Shown one piece after another: positions 13,501 through 26,900 of a stretch of 64,000 nucleotides of DNA. Made by a program: the position numbers and the translations under genes. The stretch comes from Buxus sempervirens (taxonomy: Eukaryota; Streptophyta; Magnoliopsida; Buxales; Buxaceae). The notes under the pieces are model-generated. The model was not told the DNA's origin, ran no database searches, and saw nothing but the letters and a program-made list of their open reading frames with translations. Each line of letters begins with the position of its first letter. The stretch's first letter is position 1. The stretch lies in NCBI GenBank assembly GCA_947561395.2, contig OX387187.1, positions 37,491,829 to 37,555,828 on the forward strand, given 5' to 3'.

Positions 13501-15638
13501 ATCTGTCTCATTTAACTTTTTCTTCATCTTTAGGCGGATTGTCATCCTGAAGTGCTTTACTAATTTTCTGCACTTTTTTTTTCTTGATATACTTCTTTTG
13601 GAATTTATTTTAGTTCTGTTGACATGTTTACTGAATTTCCTGCCAAGACAATTATTCTCATCTATATTGTGGATTATGTTTTCGTTTATTTTATTTTTAC
13701 ATAAACATCTATATCAGCTTATTTGTACTCTGGTAATACCTATTCCCTACTAGTATTTAGGTTGCGTTGTAAAACTGGTGTGCTGGTTTTGGTGAGCAAA
13801 TACTTAATTTGGTTTCTATTGTTTGCAGGTGGATATTTTGTCTCTGTTATGATATCTTTTGAATAAATTGGCAGTAGAAAAGTCTTAATTTATTAGTTGA
13901 TTATGTCCCGGTTTAAAGGCTTCATGTTTAACATCACTTTAGGATGTTAAGGGTTTAGTTCTAATAAAAAAGTTGATGTCCTAGATTTTTGGTGTAGCTT
14001 CCATCTCGTATATTAACATAATCAAATTTAAAACTTATTGGGAGAAGAAAATTTACTAGTGGAATTACTTATCTTTGGGGGGGTAGGATAATCCTAATCA
14101 AGGTTGTGCTTGCAAATCTTCCGGTCTATTTTATGTCTTTGTTTAGGATGCCTAGAAGAATTGTGGCCATCATTGAGAAAGCCCAAAGGGATTTCTTTGG
14201 GAGGGTGGGGGGAAAAGGAAGACTCATTTAGTAAGGTGAGAAAAGGTGTGTTTGGCAACAGAGAAGGGAGGAATTGGGGTGGGTACGATAGCCTATTGAA
14301 ATTCCTCTCTTCTAGCAAAATGGTTGTGGCGCTTCAGTACAGATAAGGAAAGTTTGTGGCACCAAGTGATTACAAGTAAATATGGAAGTGATGATAATGG
14401 ATGGTTCATTAACTTGAGGGCACGACCTCCAGGAAATTGCCCGTGGAAGGCCATTATGAAAATCGCACATTTGTTTTACCCTCATATTAGATTGAGCATT
14501 GAATATGGATCATCGATTTGTTTTTGGCATGATTTATGGTGGGGCAATCAGCCATTATCTATCCAGTTTCCTCAATTATTCTCCGTTGCTCTCCGTCCTA
14601 ATGCTTCTGTGGCAGATACTCTGCATTGGTCTTCTTCTGGTTCCTCTTGGAATCTTCCATTTCAGAGGAATCTTCGTCCTTTTGAATTGGAAGAGATATC
14701 TCAGCTCGTTGACGGTTTAAAGGATGTGATTCTTGATCTCCTAGGTTCTGATAGGGTATCTTGCTCCCCTTCATTCAATAGAATGTTTTCTTGCAAATCT
14801 TTCTTCAACTTTGTCACATAGGATTCATCAATTCCTATGGTATCCTTTCCGGTTCATCAGCTATGGAAGCTGAAGGTCCCTCTTAAGATTAAGGCCTTTT
14901 TATGGACTGCCATCTTATACAGGATAAACAGGGCTGATCTAATTCAAATAAGATGGAAAGGGATTGTTTTATCCCCGCATGTTTGCGTTATGTGTATGAA
15001 GTCTGGAGAGAGCATAGATCATCTATTTGTTCATTGTCAGTTTGCCAGAATTATTTGGATGCGATTATTTGAGATGATAGGAGTCTCCTGGGTGTTACTA
15101 GATACTTTGAACATATGGTTTGATCAGTGGCGAGTTAGAGGCTTGGGTAGGAGGGGCAAATTGCTGTATGATACGTTATTCCATGCAGTTGTTTGGTTCA
15201 TATGGTTGGAGCATAACAGTAGGATTTTTAAGGACACACGGTTATCAGTTGACCAGGTGTTTGATTCCATATTGATTGCTGTAGCATCGTGGGCTTCGGT
15301 TCTTCCAGAATTCCAGGGGTTATGGCCTACAGCGATTTTGAAGGATTGGAAAAAGTGGTGCTTTTTGTCTATTATTGTGGAGGATGTCACGATGAGAGGG
15401 GTGGTCTTAGACATGATTTAGGAGATTGGGAGTGAGTTATGTCTTTGGTCTGAAGTTGAATGGCTTGTTCAGCTTTGGAATAAGGTGTCTTGAGGGGGGC
15501 TAGTTGTGGATATGAGTTGTTCAGTGGATTGACATTGTTTTTTTTTGTGCTTTTGGGGTTGATGGGGCTTGTGAGGAATTTGTAGAGTGCTTTTTTGTGC
15601 TTCCGATTGTATGCTTTATACTCTTTACTCTTTCACAT

Positions 15639-15705
<67 letters not shown>

Positions 15706-17869
15706 TTAATTATTCATCAAAAAAAAAAAAAAAAAGAAAATTTACTAGTCCTCGAAGCTGTGGTAAAAATTTTTACTGGGCGTTCATGACTTGGCTTAAA
15801 ATTTGATGTTTTATATTCTCTTTTGCAATTGCTGGTGCTTGTCACCTCCTTGCTAGCAGATGTTTTTATCACTTATTTATGCATTTAACTTTGAAGTGAC
15901 ATGGTAACTTGTAGTTATTTTTATATGTTAATGTTCTATATTTTACTAGGTGTGTCCTTTATCTTTTAGCCTTCATCTTGATTTCCTCTCCTTTTTGTAT
16001 CAGTAGATAATTAAGTTTGATGTCCAAGTATTATGGATTTTTGGATTATTCTATTCCTTTTAGCTTTGTTTGCTGCTCCTGTTCCTCTATATGTAGCTTT
16101 TATAATCTTGCGTTCTTTTAATGTATAGATAAGAGGCCAAGTCAGTGTACTCTGTGGAGGAAGCATCATCTTTGGGCTATCCAAGTATGCAGTTTCAGAA
16201 TTTGAGCTTGTTGCAGAAGAGCTTTTAATGAGTGATTCCATCATCCAGGTATCTAACATTTAAGTGCTTTGCATTTTTCTTGATTTTTGTTGAGTTGAAT
16301 CAGCTATTGGATAATTTTTTCTTTCTGATGAATAATCTGCTATAGGATATTATAATTAAAGAGTCATCATTTTGAACAAGGTTGTACGCTAATTGGCAGA
16401 GAAAAAGTAAGGTGTTACTTATGTCTTTTTGTTCAAAAATTTCTGGAACAAGGTTGTAAGTTAATTGGCAGAACTTGTTGGTGTTGGACAAACAAAACAC
16501 TAATGAGTTCAGAACTAAATGGTCCATTCTATCTTAATCTAAGCCTCTAGAAGGCTTGAAATATGGTTATTGATCATGTTGAGATAGTCAAGGTTATATA
16601 TGCCTAAGTCATCATTTTAAGTGAATTAATCATAGGAGAAACACCCCTGCCTAGACAAGATGTCATAGGACATGAAATGGTAAAAGTTAAGAGCAAAACA
16701 ATAGACTATGCAAAAGCCTTCAGTTCCAGCCCTTCTTGTATTGCCTTTTGGCGTTTGTTTTTGCAGGGAAATCAATTGCTACAAAGCATGCGATATTCTT
16801 CTAAGTAGAATTCATATTTCCCTTTGTTTTGGTTTGTTGCTTTTTTCCTACTGTTTTCTGTCTTACTTGCGGGGATCCTTTTACTCCTATTTACTTTTGG
16901 TGAAATTTCCTCACTAATTTTATTGTTGGAATGAGGGATTGAACTGAGTCATCGGGTGTTGGGCAACTATATATTAAGAAAACCATTATATGTATGAACT
17001 TGATTCAGAGCTTCATAAAAGTGCTTTGAATAAATTATTTATGCAATGAAAAGGATGTTTATGGTGAAAAATTATTGACTTCAAATTATTGCTAATAGAA
17101 TCAGGAAGTTCTATATATGTGTTTTTGCATGCATTCAAGCGTTTGGATTCCTCAAACTGCATAAATTATTTATGCCATGGAAGGATGGTCACTTTAGACA
17201 AGATAATTTACATCGAACTTTCGTTGACAGCATGCGGAAATTTTCTGCAAAAAAAATGCATGTGTTAAAAAATGTACTTACAAATAGAAAATGTTTGTTA
17301 TATCATACAATGTAAATTCGAGTTGACGAATGGTAGTGTACTATGATACTATAGATAATTTGGGTACTCCTATCCAGCGTTTACAGTTTCGGTGGCACGG
17401 CATTTCTCCGAAATTTCGTTTTTTGGAGGTAACGATGTGTTTTTTAGGAGGAAAATCGCTTAATTGCATCGCTGGCGATTTTTGGTAGCGTGCTGAGCGA
17501 AACGGAACGAAACGGGCGAAACAGGGGAGGGAAATGAAAATTTGTTCATTTTTTATTGGCAAAACGGGGTGGCATGCCGACGAAATTTCCCCAAAATCCA
17601 AAAAATCCATTTTTGTCCATTTTTTGCCCTTTTTTTTTTATTTTTCTACCGTTTCGGTGGCACGCTGACAGCATGTTGGCGAAATTTTGTTTTGGGCCAT
17701 GAGCGGCACGTCCATCGGCACCGAAACGGTAAACCTTGCTCCTATCAGCCTACTTTTTTTTTTCCTTCTTGTACTTTTCTTTCTTTTCTTCATTTACGCC
17801 TATTAGCCTAATTTAAGGTACGCCTATTAGCATAATTTTTTTCCTTTTTGTACTTTTCTTTTCTTCTTC

Positions 17870-17909
<40 letters not shown>

Positions 17910-20900
17910 TTGAAGTGTAAGATTGTATAAACTAAAAAGTCATGAAACCTCGGGGTTTTTAAAGTAGTTTGGCTGTTTTTTGCAACTCCACAGCCTTGTA
18001 CATATGCAGAGATCGTAAAGGATGGTCGTCTTTAGCTAAGGAATGCTAATTTATTGTTTTTTAGAACTTTTATGATTGATCTGTGAGAAGGATGTTAATG
18101 ATCAGCAGTTCTGAGGGGATGATGGAGATGTATAGAGTAGAAGAAATTGTTAAGTCTTTGCTGATGGATAGAGTGACACACTGAATGTACTTCCACAACT
18201 GTTAGATTATATGGGACAAATTATTTCTTATGGTCACGTTCCGCTTGGATGTATATTATGGAAGGAGGAAATTTGGGATATTTTTATGGCAAAGTTTAAG
18301 TGCTTAGGGAGGATGATTTAGCATATTGTGAAAAAGGCATATGGGACATATATGGAAATGTTATCCTTCCCAACTTGACTCGTTTACTTATTTGCTTAGT
18401 TAGTTATTGTCTGTTAAATGCTACATGAATTAGGACTTTGGAATTAAGTACTATGGCTAAAATACTCTTAATTCCCTTCATAGGCTGTATATCTAGCTAT
18501 TTAGTTCCATTTAAGCCCGTCTCAAGTCCAATTGGGTTCTTAAGTGGAAGAAGGTTAATTTATTAATTAATTAATCAATTAAACTAATTGGAAAAATACT
18601 AAATTCCTCCTAGGTAAATTTCTAGGTCAATACATTTATAAATGAAAGACCTGAAAACCCTTTATAGACCTCCGCCCAATTACAAATTCTCCATCATGGA
18701 TCCTACCTGTGATTATGAGTCAAAATCATGATCGCTAGTCCATCTCATGTTCCTGTCATGTCTCAAAATCTAAGACCTTGCTAATTTTTTGGTTTTTCAA
18801 AACTCAAATTGATTTTATTTCTTATCTCTTTCTGTGCAGTATATTACCTCCTCCTGTGGGATTTTTCAGCCCTAAACTTGCAGAGGGGACAATACGGGAG
18901 ATGAAGAAAAAAAAGAAAGAAAGAATATTTTCCTTCAACAGTTTCTAGGTTCACTATGGTTGTTTTAGTAACATAGCTTCTGATCCAAGAATCTCCCTTT
19001 TCCTACCAATGTGGAGGGTGCTGGCCACAGTTAATGAATGGTTAACCTTTATACGACATGACAAATTTTATAGATTCAGAAAAGTATCTGGGTATCCATT
19101 ATAGAAAGAGCTCTTTGTTACATGATGAGCTCTAAGATAATAGGTGGCTGACTTGTTTTTCTACCAGGTTTGACCATTAACAGAGGGAGGCAGTAGTGAT
19201 GATAGTTGAATAATATTTTAGTTCTAAAAATGGAAGGCCAATGTTCGTTATTGTTCCTTAAGGTCTATCCTTGCAAGTTTTACTTGATTTCATATATATT
19301 GGTTGCAATATCTCAATATTGTGGCATCATTATCTGGTCATGTGGAAGTTAGATACATACAAAATATTACCATCCATTCAAGTTTTGAAAAACTTCAATC
19401 TATGCTCTTGATTCTTTGACCTATAATATTGTGATATTTCGTAGTTGTCAATACTTGTCCAGCCTTTCTCCACTTTAGAAGACAATGGGAATCAACAATC
19501 ATCAGAATTCTTACATGCTGAGGGGTCAGCTTCAAGAGCTCTGTAGAAACCTAATGTTTTCATTTCTTATGGTTAGATTAAGTTCCTTCAAATAATGCTT
19601 GACTTGCTCCAGTCAGGTCCTTTTTGTCTTCCTTTTGCCCTTCTGTGTTTCTTGGAAATCAAGTCTATAAGTTGCAAAAGGGTTCATGATGCCAGACCAA
19701 CTATTTGTGAACAGTCACTGTTGACTAGGCCATTGATATGATGAATATTGACAATTATCACTCGGCACTCAAAATATTTAATATCGCAATGCTGCAATCT
19801 CTTAAGGAATATTTTATTTATAGAGATTTTCTCTGTCATGAATATAACCACCATATCAAAGTAAATATGTAGAAACATTTTGTGCTCTTATTCAAGTAAT
19901 CTAATCTTCTCAGCTTTTTACCTATGATATTTTGTATCTGTTTGTAAATCTTCTTTGCAATGAGTATCATCGAGGGAAGATGGTAGACTGAAAGTTGTTT
20001 TTCTATGGATGAAGGTGTATGGTGCATTCAGATTGGGTGTCAAAATGTTACTGATGCGGAATTCCAAAATTGAAATTGATGGTGATGGGAATACTTTTGT
20101 CACTACATCTGTTCTTGAAGTCAGGAATCTAATTGTTCTCAGGGTATCATCTTTTGGGTCCTATTAATATATCTTAAAGAACATATGCTTTGGTTTTACT
20201 TGCAGTTCGATTTCTTATGCATTTCTGTAATTATTTAACTTTGGCAGGAACATTCTGTTATAAGTTCAAATACAAATTTAGGTGTCTATGGTCAGGGGCT
20301 GTTGAAGTTGACTGGTCGTGGTGATGCAATCAAAGGCCAGCGTCTCTCATTGTCATTATTTTATAACATAACTGTAAGAATTTAGTTAATGAATCTGTAA
20401 TTCTTCAAATGAAATTATGAATCAGGCACATGCATTTGCTTCCTTATATGTTATTTCTTAGAGGGAAACATCCATTTTAACGTATTAATTGTGCATTTAT
20501 GTTGAAAATGCTTACACTGCTTTTACTTCATGAGATTTGAAGTTTCTGACCTTGTATCGACATTTAATAAGTATCAGATATAATTGATGGATAAATTTTG
20601 TAATCTTCGTAAGTCTGGGGATAGACAAGTTGCATATCCTACAAGCACAGGGTGAAGACTAATGTACACAGCATGAATATTTAGTCTTCACTCAGGGACT
20701 GTGTAGGTATCAACTGTTGTCATATATAATTATTTTTTGATTGATAATAATAGAGGTTATATTAATTATAAGAAGGGAAGGTTATAGTACATGTGCGCAA
20801 AGAGTGTACCAGAAAAAAAGAGGAAAACAAAGCTCTACAAATCCTTAAAATCTTCACACAATAGCACTTCATGAAGGTCCCGAGCATTGCAAGATTCCTT

Positions 20901-23900
20901 ACTTGTTGCGGAAAAAAGGATAAAACAGAGAGAATACTCATTTAAGGCTCTTGGGGTTCTTGACTTATTCTCAAAGATTATGTTGTTCCTTTCTTTCCAT
21001 AATGCCCAAAGAAACCCTTCCGCATCAAGCTCCATAACACCTCATGAAGAGAGATTCCTTTTCCACAATTCCAAGAATAGAGGACCTAGAATAGATCTTT
21101 CGGCTGCACCTATTTTAATACAAATCTTGATAAGAAGGCATTCCAGATCTCATGCGCCACTGTACAATGTACGAGCACGTGATTCGCTAATTCTAGCTGT
21201 AACTTGCATAAAGCACATCTATTAGGTAATTGCGAGTTGCGACCCTCTTTTTATAACATTGTCAATTGTTAATACTTAGTACCTTCCCCAAATCTATTTC
21301 ACTCAGATGATAGGAGAGGATGTCATAACATATTTGATAGACCAAAACTAATTCCTCGGCCATTTAATTGGCGATAGAGGCTCTTAACTAAAATCTCGCT
21401 GGAACTTCCCCAAATCTATTTCACTCCATCTTAATCATTGCTAGGATGCTGCCCATTGATACTTTCCAAGAGAATGGTGAGAGAGTCTAACACCCAATCA
21501 AACATCACCCTTATAAATTGCAAATTCCAATTGCTTCCTAATTTATCTACTTTGAAGGATGGGGTTTGGAGATAGATGGAGACGTTGGATTAGCTTCTGC
21601 ATATCCACAGTCCGAATGGCAGTCTTTGTTAATGGATCTTCAGTTGGTTTTTTCCAAGCTTCTAGGGGTTTACATCAAGGGGATCCACTCTCTCCGTTTT
21701 TCTTCATAGTTGTTATGGAATCTTTCAGCCGTCTTATTTATAGAGCAGTGGAATTTGATCTGTTAGAAGGAGTGCCTATTGGGAGAGGGGGATTGTCTAT
21801 CTTACACCTCCTATTTGTGAACGATATCATGTTATTTTGTAACCCTTCAATGCAACAACTGGTCGTGCTTCGTAAGATTATGTTATGTTTTGAGGCATGC
21901 TCGGGTCTTAAGGTTAATTTGGGTAAAAGTGTTCTTTTCAGCATTGGTGGGGATACTAATATTGTGAATCTTCGTCATGTATTGGGATGAAAAGCAGGGA
22001 ATTTTTCTAGGCATTGCATATAAGAAAACATCGGTATGGGCTCCTGTGCTAGAGAGGATGGAGAGAAAGTTAGCTTCATGGAAGAGCTGTGTTTTATCGA
22101 AAGGAGGTAAGCTAACACTTCTAAAAAGTTCTCTAATGGGTCTCCCTACCTATTGAAGATTCTGCTCTCTATTTCCAAAAGATTAGAACAAATTCAAAGG
22201 AATTTTCTTTGGGAAGGGTCAGATGGTGAAGGCAAATATCATTTAGTAAAATAGAAGGAAGCTTGCATGCTTGTGAGAGAAGGGGGTCTGGGTTTGAGGT
22301 CTCTATCTTTATTCAATAAAGCTCTTTTACAGACGTGGATTTGGAGGTTTGGCTCAGAGTTAGGAAGCTTATGGAGGGAAGTTATTAGCCGTAAATATGG
22401 CAGTAATTGGGGGAACTGTTTCCCAAGCCCATCTCACTTATTGTTTGGAGTAAGCTTATGGAGATATCAAAGTTAGTTCCTGAGGTAAGAAACTGCTGCA
22501 GTTTTATAGTTGGTTCTGGCTCTAGAAGCAACTTTTGGGAGGATAAGTGGTGTAATGCCCACAACCTCAAAGATAGATTCCCTGCACTGTAAAATATCAG
22601 CAGAATTCAATCTTCTAGTGTTAGAGAGGTGCTCATTCGTTCCAACTCTGATATGGTTTTGGAATATAGAGTTTAGGAGAAACCTTTTCGATCGAGAAAT
22701 GGAGATGCTGATGGAGATGATGCAGATGTTATATGGATCCAAATTGGCCCCAAATGAGGATGTTAGGTTATGGAGGGAAGACAAATCAGGTTTATTTACA
22801 GTAAAGTCTGCATTTAAGGTTTTGGCTAGTGAAGGGTTAGTTTATAACTGGACCAGATTAGCTTGGAACAGCTACATTCCTTCAAAGGTTGGCTTCTTTC
22901 TCTGGACTGCAGTTCTAGACAAGATTCTAACAGTGGATCATTTGAAAAGTAGGGGCTGTTATATTCCAAACAGATGTGTCATGTGTAAATGTTGTGAAGA
23001 GAATGTGGATCATCTTCTATTGCATTGCTCGGTAACCAGCAAGGTATGGAATGGTATTTTGTAGAAATTCAACATGTATTGGGTTCAATTGGAAAAATTT
23101 TACTATGCTATTGAGACCTGGGGATGGAAGAATGGGAAGTCTATCTTATCAAAGCTTTGGAATATGGTGTCTGCAGCAGTTTGTTGAGCTATTTTTGGTG
23201 GGGGGAGGGGAAATCGAAGAATATTCAGGAATAAGGAGATGAAGCGAAGGTGTTAAAATTACTGTTTTGGTGGTTTTCTCAGTTTTCATCCTTCTCGTGT
23301 TCAGCTGGGTGTGTTCTTATATTGTGATTTATTCTTGGATGTTTTGGGTGCATAGCCTGTGTTTTTGTCTCCTCTTTGGGGGGTTGGTTTTGGTGGTACA
23401 CTGTTTGTGTACCTTGTAATTTTTTATTTTCGAATCTAATATATATTCTTATTACTGATAAAAAAAAAATCCAATTCCTTCCTCCAACTCCTTGGGGAAC
23501 AGAATCTGATATACATGCTTGGGATGATGACGTAATACTGTATAATTCTGGAAATACATCTTTTATTAATTTGAAGGAAGTAAACAAAGAGAGAGAAGAA
23601 AGAATCTTGCTCCTATTAGCCCCAGGCTCTGGAAATTTTTGTAGCATAACTGCAATTATGTAATTTTGTCAGTTGTCTTGTTTGTTTGTTGTTATTTTCC
23701 TTTTCCTTAGTATTGTAGTAAGTTCATTGGTTTTTCTCCCTTAACTGATTAAGTATGTCTCGTTTAGTAGGCACCATTTGTAGCAGGATAATGATTAAGG
23801 AATAACCATGACCTGACTTGGGTGAGATCAGAGTGACGTCTCTGTTACAGTTCACACTCAGACTTTACTGACCAAGGAGTTCCATCATGGTTCATCCTGC

Positions 23901-26900
23901 ATAAGTTATGCTTGTATTATGCATGGAGTTCCGATCATTTTATTTTTCTTTATAAGCAGAACAAGTAAAATGTTTTGGTGCTTTCATTCAAAATCTTTAC
24001 ATGAATTTATATATCATCATAAGTTGATACATGGTCAAAATCCCAGGTTAGAAATTTTCTCTCCTCCGTGCTTGTTTTTTACTTTTGAAATATGTATTCA
24101 AGTTGTGTAAGCTTCCTTTGTACTGCCATTTTAGCTTAATAATCACCAAGGAAGTCTGCTTGTCCTTCTCAACTATATGGTGACGTTTGCTTTGGAGCTG
24201 TTACGTGAAGTTGTTTATTTTTCCTCAATTCCTTTAGGAACATCTAATATCATGTTAAAGTTTTTTCTTTTTTGCCTTCGATTTTGAACATGTTACTTTT
24301 ATAGTGACAAAAGTGTTGTTGCTCTCATGACGTAGATTTTCATGTGGTTGATGACATCTTTCATTTCTATAGGTTCAGCATGATGGTTTCTGTAATTTTG
24401 AAATGCTAGTTTGACATTTTTTTGTTCCTGTATTGGACAGGTTGGACCAGGTTCCTTACTGCAGGCTCCACTTGATGATGAAAGTAATAGAAGTTTGTAA
24501 GTATGGAATTACAATTTATATCTCTGGAAAGCTGATAGTTTCTTTAGCATGTAAAATCTAGATCTTTTTCTAACGTTTATTAAATGAATTTATTCAGGGT
24601 TACTAAATCCCATTGTGGGAGTCAGACATGCCCAATGGATTTGATAATGCCTCCAGAAGATTGCCATGTGAATAGTACTTTGTCTTTTTCACTTCAAGTA
24701 TGTACTTGTAGACTTTTAGAAGTTCTCGTCAATACTATTTGTCTTTGGAGTACTTTGCTTTACATTTAGAACTTTCCAATGTTTTATGAACTCAGTATAG
24801 ATATATTTCATGTTAGCAATGAAATATGTTTGGACAATTATCATTTCAGGTTATAGTTCATACCCCTTTTTGATGTTTTTTTTTTTTCTGAAAAGGGATC
24901 CTCATACTTGTATTTTCATACTCATAGGTACTATGTACCATGTACTTTTCTTCTCTTTTAATCAAATATCATTACTTATAAAAAAAAACAGTTATCATGT
25001 CAGGTGGATATTACGTATGGAGAAATTAGATGGTGTTAGGCAGTCACTTTTTGTTTTTGTGTTGGCCCTATAAGGGCAATTTTGTATTCTTTTTTAGTTT
25101 TAAGGTATGGAGTTATTATAAGAGGAGAAGTTGATCTGATCAATTGATTGGCTTTTTCTCTTTCCTCTCCTCCATTATCTTATTTTCTTTCAATTCTCTT
25201 TCTGAAATCCATGTATTTTGACATGTTATCATAGTAATAATAAATTTCTAAGCCATATGTTGGTCACATTATATAAATTTCCATGCTTTAATTTTAGGAG
25301 TTTCTTGGTTCTGCTTGGAAGTAAGAGGAAATGAAAAACTTAGAGCTCTGGTCATCCCATTTCCCTAGTTTTTTAACTCAGTTATTCTGGTAGTTCTCCT
25401 CCCTGTTAATGCTACTAATGGCTTGTGATTGAAAATTCATATTTTCTTTCAATAAAAGAGGTTATATTTGCAGTCACCTATATAATGTCAAAATGAAAGT
25501 TCATTATTTTATTACTTCCAAAACAGAATTCTGTAGTCACTTGCAAAACAGAAATTCTGCATTGAAAGTGCATGTCTCCCAACCAGAGTTTCTACGATTA
25601 CGAAGTTTTTGCTGTTACATTACATACTTTCAAAAAGCAACAATTCTATTATTACTTACCTGAGCAGAAAATTAAGCTAGAATTCAAACTCCAGCCTGAA
25701 ATCCAATAACTTCTCCTTCTTCCTCAAGCCTCAGAATTTTTCTTCGCTTTCGCTCTTTCTTCTTTGTTTCTCTTCATTTCTTTTTTTTTTGGATTATTAA
25801 TAGGAGATTTTATTAAAAATAGCAGAAAAAGTAGTAAAAGCATATATTAGTCCATGAGGCAATGGACTAGAGAAACCAAAAAAGTAGACCTGCAAAGAGA
25901 ACCCCAATTCCTATACACCCATGCTCATACTTCACTGCCTTACTTAAATGTAAGAGCCCTCCAATGAATTGAAATTTCGGCTGCCGACATTCTTTCACTT
26001 ACCTTCTGCACACTGACCCAAGATGAGGCTAGGATAATTACCTCCTCAAACACTACTTGGGGTGGAGTAGAGATATCCTCAAAAATCCTCTTATTCCTCG
26101 CCTTCCACACGGACCACAATATGGAAAAGAAGACAGTCTTATACATTTCCCGCCCAAACTTAGTGAGAGATGGAAAGCGCCACTGGTAAGCTAATTGAAA
26201 AACATCACCTGGTATTGCTCAACTCACTCCTGCCATTATGAGAAAATACCTCCACATGTGAGACGCAAATTCGCAATGAATGAAAAGATGATCAACTGAC
26301 TCCCCATCCTTTAGGCATAAAGAACACACCTGAGGTGAGAGAGCTATAAACTTCCTTATTTTCTGAAGATTATTAAGAGTATTAACCTTTTTTAACAGCA
26401 CCAACCATACAAAAGCCAACACCCTTGGAGGGGCAGGAGATTTCCACAATGATTTGGGAGAAAAAGGGGGATGATGAGCGGGGTTTGAGGCCAGAATGTG
26501 CCTGAAAAAAGATTTTACGGTGAAGGAATGTGACTTAACCAAGGGCCAAAACTTCACATCCGGGATTGAAGGAGCAATCACTACATCTTTTAGCAATTCA
26601 AACAATCTACCCATCTCCTCAAGTTCCCCCACACGTAAATCCCTATTGAAATTTAGGGACCACTCTAAACCCAAGTCTGACCAGGATAGGATATCACATA
26701 CGAAGGCATGCTTGTTTGAACAAATTTTGAATAAAGAAGGGAAGGAAACCGCTAGACAAGATTGACCTCACCACATATCCAGCCAAAAACGAAGAGAATC
26801 CCCTTTTCACAATCTAGTAGAAAAAAGAGAGAGAAAGGAAGATGCAATGGTCCAGATTGCCTTCCAGGGACTAAGAGTAGAGACCCCAAGGGCATTTCGA

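Noticed and set aside
13493-13753. Open reading frame continuing past exon 3
   Set aside because: It reads through the exon 3 donor into hydrophobic, T-rich intron sequence with no family similarity. Exon 4 joins in frame from 13492.
15595-15806. Overlapping frames rich in His-Thr and Ile-Tyr repeats
   Set aside because: Direct translations of the (CA)n(TA)n microsatellite and poly(A) tail of LINE C.
17542-17811. 89-codon frame with Cys and aromatic residues
   Set aside because: It lies across the MITE 1 interior and its pyrimidine-rich flank. No known motif, and the composition reflects poly-T tracts.
20835-21225. Plus-strand frame over LINE G as a gene
   Set aside because: The minus strand carries the LINE tail motif [17 protein letters not shown]; the plus-strand frame is its shadow.
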